From Cladocopium goreaui (taxonomy: Eukaryota; Sar; Dinophyceae; Suessiales; Symbiodiniaceae), in NCBI GenBank assembly GCA_947184155.2, contig CAMXCT020001088.1:1-64000 (forward strand): DNA of 64,000 bases, in the 5' to 3' direction. Below are positions 1 to 9,357 of this stretch, piece by piece (positions within the stretch are counted from its first letter, which is position 1; each line of letters starts with the position of its first letter). The notes below the pieces were generated by a model that saw only the letters and a program-made list of their open reading frames with translations, had not been told where the DNA came from and made no database searches. The position numbers and the translations under genes are program-made.

Positions 1-2740
1 TGCGTAACAAGTTACCGACTGTGTCAATGCCAAGCAGGGGAGTCCATGTTCGGAATATGCGTTGGACAACTGCTCCTTGCCTTGTCCCTACATCCGGGTA
101 CCCCGGTGAGAGACAGGCAGTAGAGCCATTCTGCCTAAGCCAATAACCCAAACACGCTGCAGTGAGTGTGACAGCTGGGTCTAATGCAGGAGCAATACCT
201 AACCATCGAAATATATGTGGGAGATACCGTGCAGCCAGCCATGGTCTGCCAAGGATGAGTTTAGCAGAGCGTTGTTGGTATAAATTGATGTCGTCCGGAG
301 TAAAGCCAAAGTATGTACTTTGGTAAATATTAAGGGACAGAATAAAACAGTTATTGGCAAGGCATCTTTGCACTACAGAGTGGGCAGGTGTGGCGAAAAG
401 GGCAAGTCGTTGGTTGGCTTTGGTCATGGCTTTGGGGTTAATGGCTTGTGTGCCTGTAAGTTCCTCTACTGGGGTCCACCCTTGATTACTACGGGTATAT
501 TTACCATATAGGATCAGACCCAGCGCAGTGGTTTTTCCCTCGATGAGGTGGGCTCCCCAGTCGGAGCGTTCTAGCGCATTTAGAGTACTATGGGAGGCAG
601 GGTGATTAACCAGGACACTGCACTTGTTGGAGCAGCTACACTGTACTAGGAGGAGTGGGTCAATTTTGGCAAGATGTTCTCCAGCTAGTATTAAATCCAC
701 CTCTGCTGGGGTGAGGCACACAAACAAATTTGATCGGCACACAATGGTGGTGGTGCTATAACCGGTTCTGTGAACCAAAGCTTGTCGCAATGTAGCATGT
801 CCTACTAACCTTTGTGCCCAGTGCAATGATGGGTATTGGTCAATCTGACCTGAGCAAGCTGCATGCATATTGATCCCGCTGGTTCGCCAGCAGTGGTGTT
901 CATCAATTTGAATGCCAGCGGATTTCAAACGGATGCAAGCTTGCCAGGCATCCGAGAGCCATTGCATGCCAGCTGTGGTGTCCCCCACCATCGTGGTGTC
1001 ATCAACATATCCTTGAACTGTTAGCATTCCGGGGATTCGGTTGAGGTAGGTTAAAACTGGATCCATGGCAACGCAGAAAAGCAGGACTGAGAAAGACCGA
1101 CCCATGTCAACGCCCGTGACAATCATTTTTGAGGGCAGCAGCTTACCTTGGACCTTGTGCCTGCATCTTCGGAAGAGCAGGATGTGCCGGGTATACATGA
1201 TGATCCACCAGGGGGCTTTGCACGCTGATAAAATTTGCAAGATCCAGTGGGGGTTAATCCTCTCGAATGCTTTGGACAGGTCTAAGGACAGGCATGCGCA
1301 GGGTGCATCTTGATCTAAAACCGCTTGGACGGATTGGACAGCACTTTGCGGTTCGCGGAAGACATTTAACACCGTTTGAGAGGGGTGGAGTAGCGGAGCA
1401 ATGGCTTTAGTCATAACTGTTGCGATGCTTCCATCTATGACTCTCTCAAATGTCGATGGCATACCTAGTGGGCGGAAATTATCAGCAGTGGGGCCCATTT
1501 TGGCTTTCGGAATCCATGCTTGGACTGAACAAGGAGGTGGGACTGCAGACCTACAAATGTCATTGAGATGCGTAATCATCGCCTTCGAAGACACTCCAGG
1601 GTGGAGTCGCCATGCTGCATAGGGTATTCCGTCGGGTCCTGGGGAGGAATCATTGGTGGCAAGGACAGTTCTGATTAGGTCTTCCGCACCAGGCGGGGGA
1701 ACATGTGGCCAGGGCTGGGTTTGCACTTTATATTGCTCCAGGTAGTCAGTCCACTCAGGATCATATTTGACAGGCGGTTGGAACCAGAACTTGCGGGTAG
1801 CGAGCATGGCTGCCGACAGGTCCAGATCAGTCCGGCACTGGTTGCCCGCACCGTCCAGAATCGGACCATTATAAAATACAGTTCGTGGGCAGCTAGCCCG
1901 CAATCTCTGCCATAGGGGGGCATTGGTACCAAGGCCACGACTTCGAGTAGTTTCATCTCGATTCCTGGTAATAAGATGCTGTTGTTGTAGCTGTAGATCA
2001 AGGAGCTCGAAACACTTCCAAAGGAAGGTACGAGGCACCGTAATTACCGTGGATGATTGGCAATATTCTTCTAGGGCAGGACGGAAACCTGGAAGGGCCA
2101 CCAGAAGCTCTCGTAGCAACCGTTTAGAAATATTGAGAAGTGGTCGATCAGATTGGAGGTGCTTCCTCAGAGTGTTGAAGTCCCGGGGCCGTTTAGGGAG
2201 TGACATCCACCATTGCCATAATAATGTCTGGAGGGATTCAAAGGTGGGTTGGGAGACTAAGCAAAACCGGCGAACCAGCGATTGGAGTGACGGCCACACT
2301 TGCCGGGTGTCATGTCGGTCCTTACCCGGTTGGAAAACACTCGCCGGTATGGTCATATGCAGAGGTAGGTCTGGGCTACTGGAAACTGGTGGCCTGTGGC
2401 GCAATTGGATGGAGATACATGCATGTCCAGCAAGTTCAAAAAGCCGATCATAGAATACCTGATGTTGGAATAGTCCTCGATTCATGTATTCGGTCGGAAG
2501 AATGACCTTGTCGATTGCTGACGAGCCATTTGGGCCCCAGAAGGTCGGTTCATCTTTAACGATGTCGTCGCCTTGAGCAGTACTTAATATGCGGTGCCAA
2601 GCGTCAGGGGAGAGGTGATGCCCATGATTAAAGTCGCCGACTATGAAGAAAGGGTCAGGATGGTCCTGATGGTCAGATAACCATCTGGCAAGCGTTTCAC
2701 AATCTTCTTTAGCGCTACTGGGATGACAATAGGCCGAAAA
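1..2740 (-). CDS. LINE reverse transcriptase block (end of endonuclease domain plus RT), open to the window edge
   Basis: I translated this minus-strand frame codon by codon from base 2740 to base 2 and met no stop, so the gene simply runs off the window. It begins inside the endonuclease domain: IVGDFNHG at about 2627-2650 is the GDFN motif of the exonuclease-endonuclease-phosphatase fold. RT motifs follow: SSPGPDGIPYAAW near 1610-1660, RPLGMPSTFERVIDG near 1440-1480, LSLDLSKAFERI near 1265-1300 (motif A aspartate), and the catalytic YVDD at 998-1009. This enzyme copies the element RNA at the nick made by the endonuclease. The frame is separated from the upstream endonuclease half by a one-base shift at about 2741. 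Confidence 0.88.
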
Positions 2741-3434
2741 TCACCCAAAAGCAATCGGTTCTGGTCTGGACCTGCGCAGCAAGTAGTTTTCCAGGCGCGA
2801 TAACAATTTCCTGCAGGAGTCTAAAGGAGCATGGAATCAATATGGCTACCCCTCCCGATAAGCTTCCATTTTCTGTGACGATTGATGGGGAGTGCGCAAG
2901 ATTGAAGCCTGGATATGTTTGGAGAAAATTGGTAGCAGTGCTCGCCGTCCATCTAGTTTCTTGTAGGCAGACAATTCCCTGCCTAGCGCGGCGGAGGATG
3001 GCTTGTGTCTTTGGATTAGTCCATTGCAACGTTCTCCACCCTGATACATTCCATGTCGTTAAATGTCCAAGGGCAGTACAGCAATCTTGTTTCTTTTCTG
3101 GACGATATTTAAGGACTTCAGCACAGAGGAAGCTAAACTCAGAAGAGTTGGTCAACGCTTGCGCAAGGAGTTGCCTAGAGTGGGAAAAACATTCACTGTG
3201 GATGCCACACTTGTTAGCCACTGTCTGAATGTCTAATATTGGCCACGGAGCAGGTATCTGGAGCACATGCGGTAGAAAAGAGACTGACTGCAAGCAGTAC
3301 AGGCTTTTTGGACATTTGGTCATAAATTGGAGTGAGACAGTGCTCGGATTTGCCGGGACCACGCGTTGCGAAATTCGAGCAGCAGAGGCTTCGCAACTGT
3401 CTCGAGGCGCGGCATGGTCACTGGTTACACTTAA
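2715..3434 (-). CDS. N-terminal half of LINE APE-type endonuclease
   Basis: The minus frame is open from 3434, just after a stop at 3435-3437, down to 2715. It carries TTWNVSGWRT, IVCLQETRW and GGVAILIP, the first three signatures of the APE-like EEP endonuclease of LINEs; the ETRW glutamate is the usual metal ligand. No convincing ATG was found; a GTG at 3362 is the first alternative start, so the protein may be made by translation from upstream. The frame leaves the domain after CFWVIF at about 2741, where the continuation SAYCHPSS lies in the frame of the RT block. A lost base in a T run would explain the break. Role: first-strand nicking of target DNA for target-primed reverse transcription. 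Confidence 0.8.
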   Translation of the reverse strand, partial: LSVTSDHAAPRDSCEASAARISQRVVPANPSTVSLQFMTKCPKSLYCLQSVSFLPHVLQIPAPWPILDIQTVANKCGIHSECFSHSRQLLAQALTNSSEFSFLCAEVLKYRPEKKQDCCTALGHLTTWNVSGWRTLQWTNPKTQAILRRARQGIVCLQETRWTASTATNFLQTYPGFNLAHSPSIVTENGSLSGGVAILIPCSFRLLQEIVIAPGKLLAAQVQTRTDCFWVIFGLLSSQ

Positions 3435-3586
3435 TTAGAGAGCACACAAAAAAGGCAAAATCAGGGGAGGCATCATCTGTATTCCAGCTACATGCGAGTT
3501 CCTGACTAACTTTCCCAATGGGATTAATGTGTGGAAGAGTGTCACTATGATCTGGGTACTTGAAAACACGGCTGTCAATAGATGCT

Positions 3587-4489
3587 TTAATCGGCATGTT
3601 TGAAATCCTCGGTGTCATCGAGCTTCCAGTCGTGCGCAGCAGCAACAGCGACATCACCTTTGTTGTCAATAAACATGCAACCATGGAAATCAGGACAAGA
3701 ACTGGCTGCCGTGTGTATATTGCAAGAGGATTGTTCGACAAACCGAGACAGAAAGCAAACAATGCACTGGTCACATAGGAATGCACCGATAAAACGATGG
3801 CAAAGTGGATATTGTCCTTTAGGTCCATACGGAACAGCAAACCAGATGCAGTTGGGGTTGGTGCAGTTGAAAGGGATAGGTACAGCCGTAAACACAACAG
3901 GACGAGGCAGTTGCTGCCATGGGATGTCAACCCGGGTATGACAATTCCACGCGGCAGTGTCAAGGTGAAAAGCGTTCGAGCGTGGAAATTGAACACAATA
4001 GACAGTCCATTTGGCAGGGACGTCCCCAAAAGTGGTAATATGTGCTTGATCCTCCCAATCAGCAATATGAACAAAATGGACAGAAACTTGCTCACGATGT
4101 AATATGGAGTGCAGCCAGAGCAAAATTTGCGTCATGGTGGCGGCGCACTGTCCAACAGATTTAAGCATGTGGGAGATCCATTCCTTGGCCTGAGGACAAT
4201 GGCGCTCGATGGTAGCATCATAATTGTGCCCAAGGAAGAATTGAAGTAAATCTTCCGCTCTGCCAATTCCTGCTCCGAAAAACTTCATTCCTATAAGGAT
4301 GCTTTGCATGTGTTTTTCCTGAAGGAGTTGAACTGCAGTTGGTGATAACTGCGATGGCGGTCTGTCGTCCATAACACCTAGGTCGGCGGGGTGAATCTCA
4401 CGGGCAGTAGGCAGCAGTTGCTTAGGAAGTACATTTGGCATGATTGGGGTTAAGGGTCCTTCGATTGCATGAATTGGGAATTCTGGCAT
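3587..4489 (-). CDS. LINE ORF3, Cys/His-rich protein of unknown function
   Basis: 300 residues from the ATG at 4489. The frame is open further upstream to 4630, so it overlaps the last codons of ORF2 (stop 4612-4614) and adds a Gln/Arg/Glu-rich, coiled-coil-like stretch (QYQALREQVQTLAREQRIRD). That overlap fits reinitiation or a ribosomal frameshift joining it to ORF2. The C-terminal third has several Cys and His residues (CTNPNC, CHRF, CDQCIVC) that could bind zinc, a common trait of LINE nucleic-acid chaperone regions. I do not recognise a named domain. It sits directly before the endonuclease block, so a role in binding element RNA is an inference from position only. Confidence 0.6.
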   Translation of the reverse strand: MPEFPIHAIEGPLTPIMPNVLPKQLLPTAREIHPADLGVMDDRPPSQLSPTAVQLLQEKHMQSILIGMKFFGAGIGRAEDLLQFFLGHNYDATIERHCPQAKEWISHMLKSVGQCAATMTQILLWLHSILHREQVSVHFVHIADWEDQAHITTFGDVPAKWTVYCVQFPRSNAFHLDTAAWNCHTRVDIPWQQLPRPVVFTAVPIPFNCTNPNCIWFAVPYGPKGQYPLCHRFIGAFLCDQCIVCFLSRFVEQSSCNIHTAASSCPDFHGCMFIDNKGDVAVAAAHDWKLDDTEDFKHAD

Positions 4490-4611
4490 TGGGTCAAGAC
4501 CAATTTGCTTGGAAGAGAAATCACGAATACGTTGTTCTCGTGCCAGGGTTTGTACTTGTTCGCGCAGGGCTTGATATTGAGCTCGAGCCTGTTTTGGTGA
4601 GCGACTCCGGA

Positions 4612-7600
4612 CTATGCATGTTTGGTTGCTGTGTCAGCAGGTTCGGTCAGCCAGTCGCGTAGCCGCTCAGGGTGTCCTACGGCTGCCTGAATATATTCAG
4701 GATGGATGCTATTACCACAATAGTTTCTAATTGTAAATTCAGTGAGCAGCGAACGATGTGCCTGTACTCTGTCAAAATGGTTGTGTAATCCAGCTAGTTT
4801 TTCGACCTCCTCACAGAGCAAGATTCTCATGGGTGCTTTGATGTGGGGATGATGGAATATTGGCAGGATAGCACGGACAAGCCGGTCTCTATCAATGGTG
4901 TTCACATTTTTTGGTCGGAGAGACTGCAGGAAACGATTCCATGCGCGCAGATAGTGTGGCGGTAGGGATTTCTCGAAGTCAAGGGCAGGGATTATATCAC
5001 TGGAATGCATTTTGGCTTGGAGTTGAAATTGAGCTTTATCTCCCCAGAAGAGGTAGTCCCATATAAGAGAAATTGGCTGGTATGCCGTCCAAGATAGCTG
5101 ATACACATTGTGTCCTAGGACAGATCTGACTCGTAGGAGTGGTCCAAAAGGAATCGGATGACCATCAAAGTCTAATAAGGGCCCTTCTATGTCACTTGGT
5201 TCAAGGACGACCGCCTTAGAGACTTTGACACAGTCTTGGTAGTTGCGAAAGTAAAATCTGTTACGTCGTATGCCATGTGTATTCTTGGGGTCAACTCGGA
5301 AGCTGTCAGGAGTGGAATCAGGGTTAAGCCCAAGGGCACGAAGCATTGCTTTGCGATGAATGTCAAGCATGGCACCTGCATTTTCAAGCAGAAAACGGAT
5401 GTATTCAAGAAGATAGTTCATTTGCACAAGCCACAGGATTACGTGGACATAGTAAAAAAGGGAGCTACAGTGGCCAGTGAGTCCCAGGAGTCCCTTAAGA
5501 GGACCGGCTGGGGTGAGGTCCTGACAGGGTGAACCCGCAATTACAAACCAGCGGCACTGTGGTCCAGCTAATGCAAATGCTTCCTTAAGTATTTGGCATT
5601 GATTGCGAATAAGCTGCCGTACATCGTTTGCATAGAGCGTGTAAGTGTCTTTGCTGGCTTGGGTCCATTCACCATCCGTGCGAAGACGAAATTGTTCTCC
5701 AACGAGTTGTCTAAGGATTGGATCACATTCTGCAACAATGATGATACGCGGGGCACATCCTATAGCTTTAGTGATGGCCGGAATAGCTGAGCCTACACCA
5801 TCAAAAAGGCTAATGATGGCATATGGGTGAACTTTGGAATGCTTAGCCCTTTTGGGAGGGGATGCATCTTTCTCCTTCACGAAGGAACTATGGGAAGCAC
5901 CATTCTCACCACTGACTGGAGGGCGAAGGCTATCAGCATGTCCACAGGATGGACTGACTTTGTTGCAGCTATCATCAGGGCGTGACCGGACAGCCTCTGC
6001 TGGTGGATGCTCATGCGTTGAACACTGGGCACCCGCATTGACACTGACTGGTGTCAAAGCCTCAGTTTCACGAGGGTCAGGGGCAGCAACCAGCTCTTTA
6101 CTACTAAGGTCTGCATGGGGTAGTGTGACATTATCGTTTGGAGGAATGTCTGTGCGGCCAACTGTGAGTGCCCCACAGTGGCTTTCAGACGTATCACGCG
6201 TTATGTCATCGTTGTGGCCAGCATGTGGAATGGGTGTACTACCATGAGGAAACGGCGGACCAAGGCCAACCATGTGTACCCCATGGTGGCAGCTATGATC
6301 ATTGCCGGCCGGCTCATTTGGCAGGGGGAGAGACGTGTGTTCAGTTGGGGGTGGGTAACCAACCACGGGTACCCCGTGTTGATCACCCGCCCCACTGTGT
6401 TCAGGGTGAGTGTGTTTCGGGGTATTGGCAGGAGGGAGGTTCTCACTTGGTGGTGAGGGGTCGATTGTCTTGTCATCCGATGCTTCAGTTAACTTATCTG
6501 AAGTACTGTTATTTCCCAACTTCTTTCTTGAAAGGCTGGGGGCCTGATATCGTTTGGCACTGATGCCAAGAGTATTTTTGGGTTTTAACTTTGTTTTTTT
6601 GGGACGATGAGACTGCTTGGCACTCTGAAGTGTGGCAGGTGCAATGGCTTTGTACTGTGGAGGTTGGAAGGAGTAAGGCTGATGTTCATGCCGACGGAAA
6701 ACAAAACCCCATACAGCGGAGGTTGCTTTCAGTTGTTCGACCGGGATCCAAGCATGGCCTCGTAGGTTATCATAAACGAGAACCTGTCCTTCATTGCACC
6801 GTTCAATGATGAGAAAATGGTGTGACGACTTTCCTTGAACAATGATAATACCAGTGATAATGAAAGATTGAGAAATGGGATTGACACTCAGGGTGGGAAC
6901 ATCGAAGAGCTGTCCAAGGAGGTTTAATGCCTTGGTGGCAATTGGCAGTTGCTCAATGGGGCTTGTAATCTTCAGGGTGAAAGTCAAACAACCTTCAATT
7001 TCTTCGTTGCTTTGTTGGTCCTGATTGTAACAGTCACTGGCATGCGAAAAACCAACATCCTCCCTGTCAAGCGCGAGGCGCGGAGCCCGATCTGCAATCA
7101 TTTGTGGAAGATCAATGGTATCATTCTCAAGGTTAATACTCAACATTGTATCAAACAGAGCAGCAGAAACTTTGCCTGATGCATTACATGAAAGGCAGTT
7201 CACCTGAAAATGCGCAAAGAAGAATTCGCTATGGTCTGGAAATAAGTCATCACAGGCTGCAATAATCGCGGTGTCAAGGTCAGAGACTTGCCCGGGCGGA
7301 AAGGCATTCACGTTCAGGTAGCTGGCGAAAGCAGCACAGACCTCTCCAACGCTCACTCGTCTTCCTTGCACAGTAGCGGTCTGGTCAGCCCATGTCCATC
7401 CATTGCCAATAGCACATAGGACTAATTCTCTAATGTGGCCATGAAACATGTTATCATTCCAAGGTGCATGGGTGAGGACTCGAAGTGCAGTAACCGCATA
7501 ACACATGTAGCTTGGGAAATTAATAAGATAACACGTTGCAAGCTTGGCAAAGTAATCACAGTCAGCATGGGAAAATGAGCTGGGCCATCCAGTGATGATT

Positions 7601-9357
7601 TCTCTATTGGAAATAAGGAGATTGCTGCTTTGTTCGCTGCCACAGAGAATATTGTCAATAGGGCTATGTGAGGCTTTGACAAAGATTACATCATCGCTAG
7701 GAGCATGCGTTTTCGCATTATCATCCAGTGGTTGATAGGCGGCATTTTGTGCTAAGAAGTCAAGGATAGTTTCGGGTGGTTGATTAGGTATACCCCTGTG
7801 TTCATCTTTGCTGCGGCTCGTCTGTTTGCTGAACTGCTGGCTCTTGTGTGCTGGTAAACCAACTTGTAAGGTAAGATGATCAGAATGATCTTGCTGTTTC
7901 AGCGTTGGGTCATTGGCAATATACGCTGGAGGTTTAAGTGATTTTGCGGCCTGAGGCATAGAGTGGGTATGAGTGGGTTTGTGGGTAGCATCCTTTCCCT
8001 GAGTGGGGCAGTCCAATAGCGAGGGTTGAACAGTGGCGTTGGGGACAAAGTGGGCCTGGGCAGTAGGTTGGGCAGTGTCACACAACCGTGAGTACCCCAC
8101 GTTGGCGACATCTTTGTGATCAGTGGGCATACCTGCGTTCTGGTGCAAGTGTTTCATTTTGGGGGAAGTGGGGCTGCTCGTAATGCCATCTTGGGTATTT
8201 TGTCCTGGTTCGCGATGGTGATTCTGATCGAGGTTGGCCTTGGCAGGGTTGCTGTTAGAGGCGACAGGGGAATGACCATGGAGAGTATTTACAAGTTGGC
8301 GCGATTCTTTATCAGAACTATGAGCGTCGTCGTCAACCGGATCAAGCGCTGTTGCAATACATTCCATGGGCACATCATCACAGTGTTCGCCGGCAGATGC
8401 CTGATGGTGCGTTTCCGGGGGTTCTGGGAGTTTGTTGCTATTGGTTGGGGCAGGCTGCATCTCAATATCGCCCTCAGGGGGTATGTTGGGAGATCCTCTG
8501 CACTGCCTGGGTTTGTAAGGTGGACGGTACGCCGGTCTATTCCCTGTTGGTGTTGGACTCGACTGTCCATGAGAAGGCACACTCTTAGTGCTTTTCATTC
8601 CATGGCCGTTTGGAAAATGAGCAGTCGGCGTGGCATTAGTGTACTGCTCTTTCAATCCAGCATGGGTAGTGCCAGCATCAGGGGTTCTTTGTGATGATAC
8701 GATACAAGCATATGCTTCTCGGAGGTAACAACACTGCGTTTTATCGACGACCTGCGATATTGAAATTCCAGGTGGGAGTGTGACAAAAATTGAGGATGGT
8801 TCAAAAGTACGTATGATTAATTCATCATAATATCGTACCTTCCATTCATCACGCTCGAAGTGGATGGATTTCAAATGAAAACACTGCTCGGGACCAAGGA
8901 CGATATGATAAAAAAGCCATTTCAAATGGTCCCTATGCTTGATAAATTCATGATGAAGTAAATCAAGCTTGACAGTGTCAGGATTCACCACAAAGGATTC
9001 CTGGATGAAAGAGTTGTCACAGAAATTAACTTTTTGTAAGCATTCCATCAAGGGCATATGCAACTCTTTAGGCGAGAAAAACCAGGCCGGCGGTTGAGAC
9101 GCAATGGCAATGATATTGGTGAAGTCCTGCATAGAGTCAATGACAGTGGTGCGCAAATCATAATATCTTTTGGCTGACTGTTTCTTATTTGGTTCGAAAG
9201 AAAGATGACTGATTCTACCTTCTTTAGGGATCATTTGTTGAGCAATGACTTTATTCCAGTGATCCCGCCTGGTTTCGACTTCAGTAAGGGGAGACATCAG
9301 CACGAAAGTCTTCTGCAGAGGGGCACTGGTGTTGAATAACCACTTGGCCAGGGTCAC
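4612..9357 (-). CDS. LINE ORF2: USP-like cysteine peptidase fused to DNMT3-like cytosine-5 DNA methyltransferase
   Basis: 1581 codons, opening just after a stop at 9361-9363; the first codon is GTG at 9357 and the first ATG is at 9297. Order: an N-terminal part of unknown fold (to about residue 230), a Pro/His/Thr-rich linker, a USP-like peptidase region (about 600-890), a second low-complexity linker, and a methyltransferase (about 1175-1380) with a C-terminal extension. Peptidase evidence: Cys619 in SYMCYAVTALRVL, a CLSCNASG zinc-ribbon-like pair, His846/847 in SSHHFLIIE and Asp863 in VYDNLRG, 17 residues after His, as in C19 ubiquitin proteases. Methyltransferase evidence: SLFDGVGSA (1184-), AGSPCQDL with catalytic Cys1278, LLENAGAM with Glu1325, and RRNRFYF (1364-). 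GSPCxDL followed by KGLLGLTG resembles DNMT3. It should methylate cytosine in DNA; the peptidase may remove ubiquitin or process the polyprotein. Confidence 0.88.
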   Translation of the reverse strand: MTLAKWLFNTSAPLQKTFVLMSPLTEVETRRDHWNKVIAQQMIPKEGRISHLSFEPNKKQSAKRYYDLRTTVIDSMQDFTNIIAIASQPPAWFFSPKELHMPLMECLQKVNFCDNSFIQESFVVNPDTVKLDLLHHEFIKHRDHLKWLFYHIVLGPEQCFHLKSIHFERDEWKVRYYDELIIRTFEPSSIFVTLPPGISISQVVDKTQCCYLREAYACIVSSQRTPDAGTTHAGLKEQYTNATPTAHFPNGHGMKSTKSVPSHGQSSPTPTGNRPAYRPPYKPRQCRGSPNIPPEGDIEMQPAPTNSNKLPEPPETHHQASAGEHCDDVPMECIATALDPVDDDAHSSDKESRQLVNTLHGHSPVASNSNPAKANLDQNHHREPGQNTQDGITSSPTSPKMKHLHQNAGMPTDHKDVANVGYSRLCDTAQPTAQAHFVPNATVQPSLLDCPTQGKDATHKPTHTHSMPQAAKSLKPPAYIANDPTLKQQDHSDHLTLQVGLPAHKSQQFSKQTSRSKDEHRGIPNQPPETILDFLAQNAAYQPLDDNAKTHAPSDDVIFVKASHSPIDNILCGSEQSSNLLISNREIITGWPSSFSHADCDYFAKLATCYLINFPSYMCYAVTALRVLTHAPWNDNMFHGHIRELVLCAIGNGWTWADQTATVQGRRVSVGEVCAAFASYLNVNAFPPGQVSDLDTAIIAACDDLFPDHSEFFFAHFQVNCLSCNASGKVSAALFDTMLSINLENDTIDLPQMIADRAPRLALDREDVGFSHASDCYNQDQQSNEEIEGCLTFTLKITSPIEQLPIATKALNLLGQLFDVPTLSVNPISQSFIITGIIIVQGKSSHHFLIIERCNEGQVLVYDNLRGHAWIPVEQLKATSAVWGFVFRRHEHQPYSFQPPQYKAIAPATLQSAKQSHRPKKTKLKPKNTLGISAKRYQAPSLSRKKLGNNSTSDKLTEASDDKTIDPSPPSENLPPANTPKHTHPEHSGAGDQHGVPVVGYPPPTEHTSLPLPNEPAGNDHSCHHGVHMVGLGPPFPHGSTPIPHAGHNDDITRDTSESHCGALTVGRTDIPPNDNVTLPHADLSSKELVAAPDPRETEALTPVSVNAGAQCSTHEHPPAEAVRSRPDDSCNKVSPSCGHADSLRPPVSGENGASHSSFVKEKDASPPKRAKHSKVHPYAIISLFDGVGSAIPAITKAIGCAPRIIIVAECDPILRQLVGEQFRLRTDGEWTQASKDTYTLYANDVRQLIRNQCQILKEAFALAGPQCRWFVIAGSPCQDLTPAGPLKGLLGLTGHCSSLFYYVHVILWLVQMNYLLEYIRFLLENAGAMLDIHRKAMLRALGLNPDSTPDSFRVDPKNTHGIRRNRFYFRNYQDCVKVSKAVVLEPSDIEGPLLDFDGHPIPFGPLLRVRSVLGHNVYQLSWTAYQPISLIWDYLFWGDKAQFQLQAKMHSSDIIPALDFEKSLPPHYLRAWNRFLQSLRPKNVNTIDRDRLVRAILPIFHHPHIKAPMRILLCEEVEKLAGLHNHFDRVQAHRSLLTEFTIRNYCGNSIHPEYIQAAVGHPERLRDWLTEPADTATKHA

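Noticed and set aside
3418-4095. 225-codon minus-strand ORF and its plus-strand counterparts
   Set aside because: Overlaps LINE ORF3 in another frame, has no motif, and the region is explained by ORF3.
5834-6563. Several plus-strand ORFs over LINE ORF2
   Set aside because: Antisense shadows of the DNMT/peptidase reading frame.
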